A DNA stretch of 64,000 bases, from assembly GCF_002099195.1 (NCBI RefSeq), contig NZ_NBYX01000005.1, positions 186,001 through 250,000 on the forward strand, given 5' to 3'. Source of the DNA: Burkholderia puraquae. GTDB taxonomy: Bacteria; Pseudomonadota; Gammaproteobacteria; Burkholderiales; Burkholderiaceae. The notes under the pieces are model-generated. The model did no database searches. It worked only from the letters and a program-made list of their open reading frames with translations, and was not told the origin of the DNA. Shown here piece by piece: positions 61,499 through 64,000 of this stretch (the stretch's first letter is position 1; every line of letters begins with the position of its first letter). The position numbers and the translations under genes were made by a program.

Positions 61499-62265
61499 CG
61501 TTGTTTCCTTGCAGGTTGGCGCGGTTTCTGCCGGTCGATGCGCAGCCGGTACTGGAAGGCGTCGCCGCGGAAGTAGAGATATTCGTAGTCGATCGGTGCG
61601 CCCGATGCGTCATGCGTGAGGCGCTCGATGCGCAGCACGGGGCTGCTTTCCTCGACGTGCAGCGCATCGACGATTTCGTCGTCGGCGAGGATCGCGTCGA
61701 TCGTCACGTCGGCATGGCCGAGCGGGATGCCGCAGTCGTTTTCCAGTACCAGGAAGATGTCGCGGGTCGCGAGATCGGCGCCCGCGAGGCGCTTGCCGAG
61801 GGCTTCGGGCACCCAGGTCTGTTCGAGCGACACGGGTTCGCGATTCAGCAGCCGCACGCGATGAATCTCGACGAGCGGCGCGCCTTCGGGCACGTTCAGC
61901 TTCGTCGCGAGATGGCGGTCGGCCTTGACGGTGCGGAAACTGCGCACCTGGTTGACGATCTCGTAGCCCATCGACGACATCGCCTCGGCGAAGCCCTGCA
62001 GCGATGTCACGTTCTGGAACGCCTTCGGCTTCGACACGAAGGTGCCCTTGCCATGCAGCTTGAACAGCAGTCCTTCCTTCTGCAGATCGCCGAGCGCCTG
62101 GCGCACCGTGATACGGCTGACGTCGAACATCGCACAGAGTTCGTGCTCGGAAGGCATCCGGTTGTGCGGCGCATAGGTGCCGTCGAGAATGCGCGCGCGC
62201 AGCGTGTCCTTGATCTGCACGTAGAGCGGGGCCGCCGACAGCGGCACGACGTTGGGTGAGGTCAT
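61495..62265 (-). CDS. GntR-family regulator with UTRA domain (HutC type)
   Basis: A 256-residue HutC-subfamily regulator. An N-terminal winged-helix domain (APLYVQIKDTLRARILDGTY; ELCAMFDVSRITVRQALGDL, about 10-75) and a C-terminal UTRA ligand domain (about 95-240; HRVRLLNREPVSLEQTWVPE, ILADDEIVDALHVEESSPVL). It is the first gene of the operon it probably controls, with its stop overlapping the flavoprotein start. A palindrome lies 7 bases upstream of its ATG. The effector is probably the pathway substrate or a product of it. Confidence 0.93.
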   Translation of the reverse strand: MTSPNVVPLSAAPLYVQIKDTLRARILDGTYAPHNRMPSEHELCAMFDVSRITVRQALGDLQKEGLLFKLHGKGTFVSKPKAFQNVTSLQGFAEAMSSMGYEIVNQVRSFRTVKADRHLATKLNVPEGAPLVEIHRVRLLNREPVSLEQTWVPEALGKRLAGADLATRDIFLVLENDCGIPLGHADVTIDAILADDEIVDALHVEESSPVLRIERLTHDASGAPIDYEYLYFRGDAFQYRLRIDRQKPRQPARKQR

Positions 62266-62272
62266 CGATCAA

Positions 62273-62286
62273 CTTGTTATGACAAG
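62273..62286. promoter_or_regulatory. HutC-type operator candidate, CTTGT-N4-ACAAG
   Basis: CTTGT (62273-62277), TATG, ACAAG (62282-62286) ends 7 bases from the regulator ATG. HutC-subfamily GntR regulators bind short palindromes of this kind. A second inverted repeat, TTTCCG-ATTC-CGGAAA (62345-62360), lies closer to the MFS side. These are all I find in the 324-base divergent gap 62266-62589. Confidence 0.6.
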
Positions 62287-62589
62287 ATCGCTCGAGTGTA
62301 GTCAGCGCAATCGCGCGTCCCAACCAACTATTTCTGATTTCTACTTTCCGATTCCGGAAAAGCGCGGCGGCAGGGGGCCGGCCGAACGGACGATCCGGCG
62401 TGCGGTGTCGGCACGATCCGCACGTTGCGGGCAGAGCGGATCGGCGGACAATGAAAAAATTCGCCGGCGCGTGCGCCGCGCATGTCGATTTCCCGATGCG
62501 TCGCCCGTCGTATCCATGTCGACCGGGCATTGCGCCACGCAGGTGGCGCCCGGTTCCCGAGGATCGCCATAACGAACAGGAGGCACCCC

Positions 62590-63807
62590 ATGCCGGACTC
62601 CCGATACCGCTGGGTCATCGTCGCAGCGGGCGGCCTGATGGGCTGCATCGCGATCGGCGCGATGTTTTCGCTGCCGGTGTTCCTGCGCGCGATCGCGCGC
62701 GACACGGGCTGGTCGATGACCGGCATATCCGGCGCGATGACGCTCGGGTTCATCGCGATGGCTTTCGCGAGCATGGGGTGGGGCAGCCTGTCGGACCGTA
62801 TCGGCACGCGCCCGGTCGTCATGACGGGCGCCGTCCTGCTGTCGGCAAGCCTGGCGCTGGCGAGTCGCGCGCCGTCGCTGCTCGCGTTCCAGCTGGCTTT
62901 CGGCCTCGCCGTCGGCGGCGCGACGGCCGCGATATTCGCGCCGATGATGGCGTGCGTGACGGGCTGGTTCGACACGCACCGCAGCCTGGCGGTGTCGCTC
63001 GTGTCGGCCGGCATGGGGATGGCGCCGATGACGATGGCCCCGCTGGCCGCATGGCTCGTGTCGGTGCGCGACTGGCGCACGTCGATGCTGCTGATTGCGG
63101 CGCTGGCGGCCGTCGTGATGATTCCGGCGTCGCTGCTGGTGCGCCGGGCTCCGGCGCTCGATCATGCACCCGCGCACGCGGCGCCTGCGGCCGCCGGCGC
63201 ACCCGCAGCAATGTCGGTCGCGGATGCGCTGCGCTCGCCGCAGTTCATCGTGCTGCTGCTGACCAACTTCTTCTGTTGCGCGACGCATTCGGGCCCGATC
63301 TTCCATACGGTCAGCTACGCGGTGACGTGCGGGATTCCGCTGATCGTCGCGGTGTCGATCTACAGCGTCGAAGGGCTCGCCGGCATGGGCGGCCGGATCG
63401 TGTTCGGGATCCTGGGCGACCGCATCGGCGCGAAGCGCATGCTGGTGGCCGGGCTGCTCGCGCAGGCGCTCGGCGCGCTCGGATACGACTTCGTGCGCAC
63501 GCTCGACGGGTTTTACGCGGTCGCGACCTTGTTCGGCTTCATCTATGCAGGCGTGATGCCGCTGTATTCGGTACTCGCGCGCGAGAACTTCCCGCTGCGG
63601 ATGATGGGCACCGTGATCGGCGGCTGCGCGATGGCCGGCAGCCTCGGGATGGCCGCGGGCCCCGTGGCCGGCGGCCTGATCATCGATACGTTCGGCAGCT
63701 ATGGGTGGTTGTACGTCGGTTCGTTCGCGATCGGCGTCGGCGCGTTCCTGATGGCGATGATGTTCCGCCCGTTTGCGAAAACGCGACCGGAAGCGGTGGC
63801 CGCGTAA
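62590..63807 (+). CDS. MFS transporter
   Basis: A 405-residue major facilitator with twelve hydrophobic segments. The loop-2/3 signature GSLSDRIGTRPVVM appears near residue 67, the repeat GILGDRIGAKRMLV near 277. There is a proline/alanine-rich central loop (APALDHAPAHAAPAAAGAPA). It looks like the monocarboxylate/oxalate-antiporter type (MCT/OxlT-like). The start is ATG 62590 after CAGGAGG; an upstream in-frame start at 62482 has no site. It is divergent from the GntR operon and may take up that operon's substrate. The final 190 bases of the window show no further gene. Confidence 0.92.
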   Translation: MPDSRYRWVIVAAGGLMGCIAIGAMFSLPVFLRAIARDTGWSMTGISGAMTLGFIAMAFASMGWGSLSDRIGTRPVVMTGAVLLSASLALASRAPSLLAFQLAFGLAVGGATAAIFAPMMACVTGWFDTHRSLAVSLVSAGMGMAPMTMAPLAAWLVSVRDWRTSMLLIAALAAVVMIPASLLVRRAPALDHAPAHAAPAAAGAPAAMSVADALRSPQFIVLLLTNFFCCATHSGPIFHTVSYAVTCGIPLIVAVSIYSVEGLAGMGGRIVFGILGDRIGAKRMLVAGLLAQALGALGYDFVRTLDGFYAVATLFGFIYAGVMPLYSVLARENFPLRMMGTVIGGCAMAGSLGMAAGPVAGGLIIDTFGSYGWLYVGSFAIGVGAFLMAMMFRPFAKTRPEAVAA

Positions 63808-64000
63808 CCCGTGACGGAAGCGGGGCGGCTTTCCATTTCGCCCGATCGGCGCGGCCTGGCTCGCGTTGCCGCAGATAAAAACAGGGCTCGACACCGCATG
63901 CGTTAGCCGGTGTCCGGACGGCCCGCAGCCCGCTGCGGCGCAGCAGAGCGGCAACTGATGCCGATCGGCGCGCATGCGTCACGATTCGGCCCCTAAAAGC

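Overview
The window is very G+C-rich bacterial chromosome with tightly packed genes. Gene content and order (smc-zipA-ligA-def; map/rpsB-tsf-pyrH-frr-uppS-cdsA-dxr-rseP-bamA-skp-lpxD-fabZ-lpxA-lpxB-rnhB; ppsR/ppsA; smpB/ratA-rnfH; guaB/guaA) point to a betaproteobacterium, almost certainly Burkholderia and probably the B. cepacia complex, on its primary chromosome. That assignment comes from recognising protein sequences and synteny, not from a search. I see no tRNA or rRNA gene, IS element, prophage or CRISPR array.

Layout. 1-7.3 kb: 5' end of an ABC-F ATPase (yheS type), a glutathione peroxidase, cardiolipin synthase, then a leftward lysine-biosynthesis group dapC-dapD-yffB | terminator | dapE-prmB. 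7.4-16.2 kb: a DMT exporter, then smc, zipA, ligA and def rightward (chromosome organisation, division, DNA ligation, N-terminal deformylation). 16.3-21.7 kb: leftward map-glnD-rluB; rluB carries a long disordered N-terminal tail built from six 138-bp tandem repeats. 21.8-37.7 kb: a long rightward block for translation (rpsB, tsf, pyrH, frr) and envelope biogenesis (uppS, cdsA, dxr, rseP, bamA, skp, lpxD, fabZ, lpxA, lpxB), ending with rnhB and an RNA methyltransferase. Many of its genes overlap or nearly touch, and it ends at a strong bidirectional terminator.

37.8-49.5 kb: divergent ppsR/ppsA separated by a 376-bp region with nested inverted repeats; an NfeD/SPFH pair; smpB divergent from ratA-rnfH; a second DMT exporter; and an accessory locus in which a winged-helix regulator and a beta-propeller gene face a DUF899-DUF2182 pair. 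49.5-54.4 kb: guaB, a small membrane protein, guaA (the two IMP-to-GMP enzymes) and a DnaQ-type exonuclease.

54.6-63.8 kb is the accessory part: a DJ-1/PfpI enzyme divergent from a TetR regulator across a perfect 19-bp palindrome; then leftward genes for a yjaB-type acetyltransferase, a Nudix hydrolase and a 3-hydroxyisobutyrate-dehydrogenase-like enzyme; and a compact five-gene operon (HutC-type GntR regulator, AprA/fumarate-reductase-like flavoprotein, two-cluster ferredoxin, HEAT-repeat protein, DUF971 protein). This operon is divergent from an MFS transporter and has a palindromic operator candidate next to the regulator start. I cannot assign it a pathway, and I regard it as the best candidate here for an undescribed redox system.
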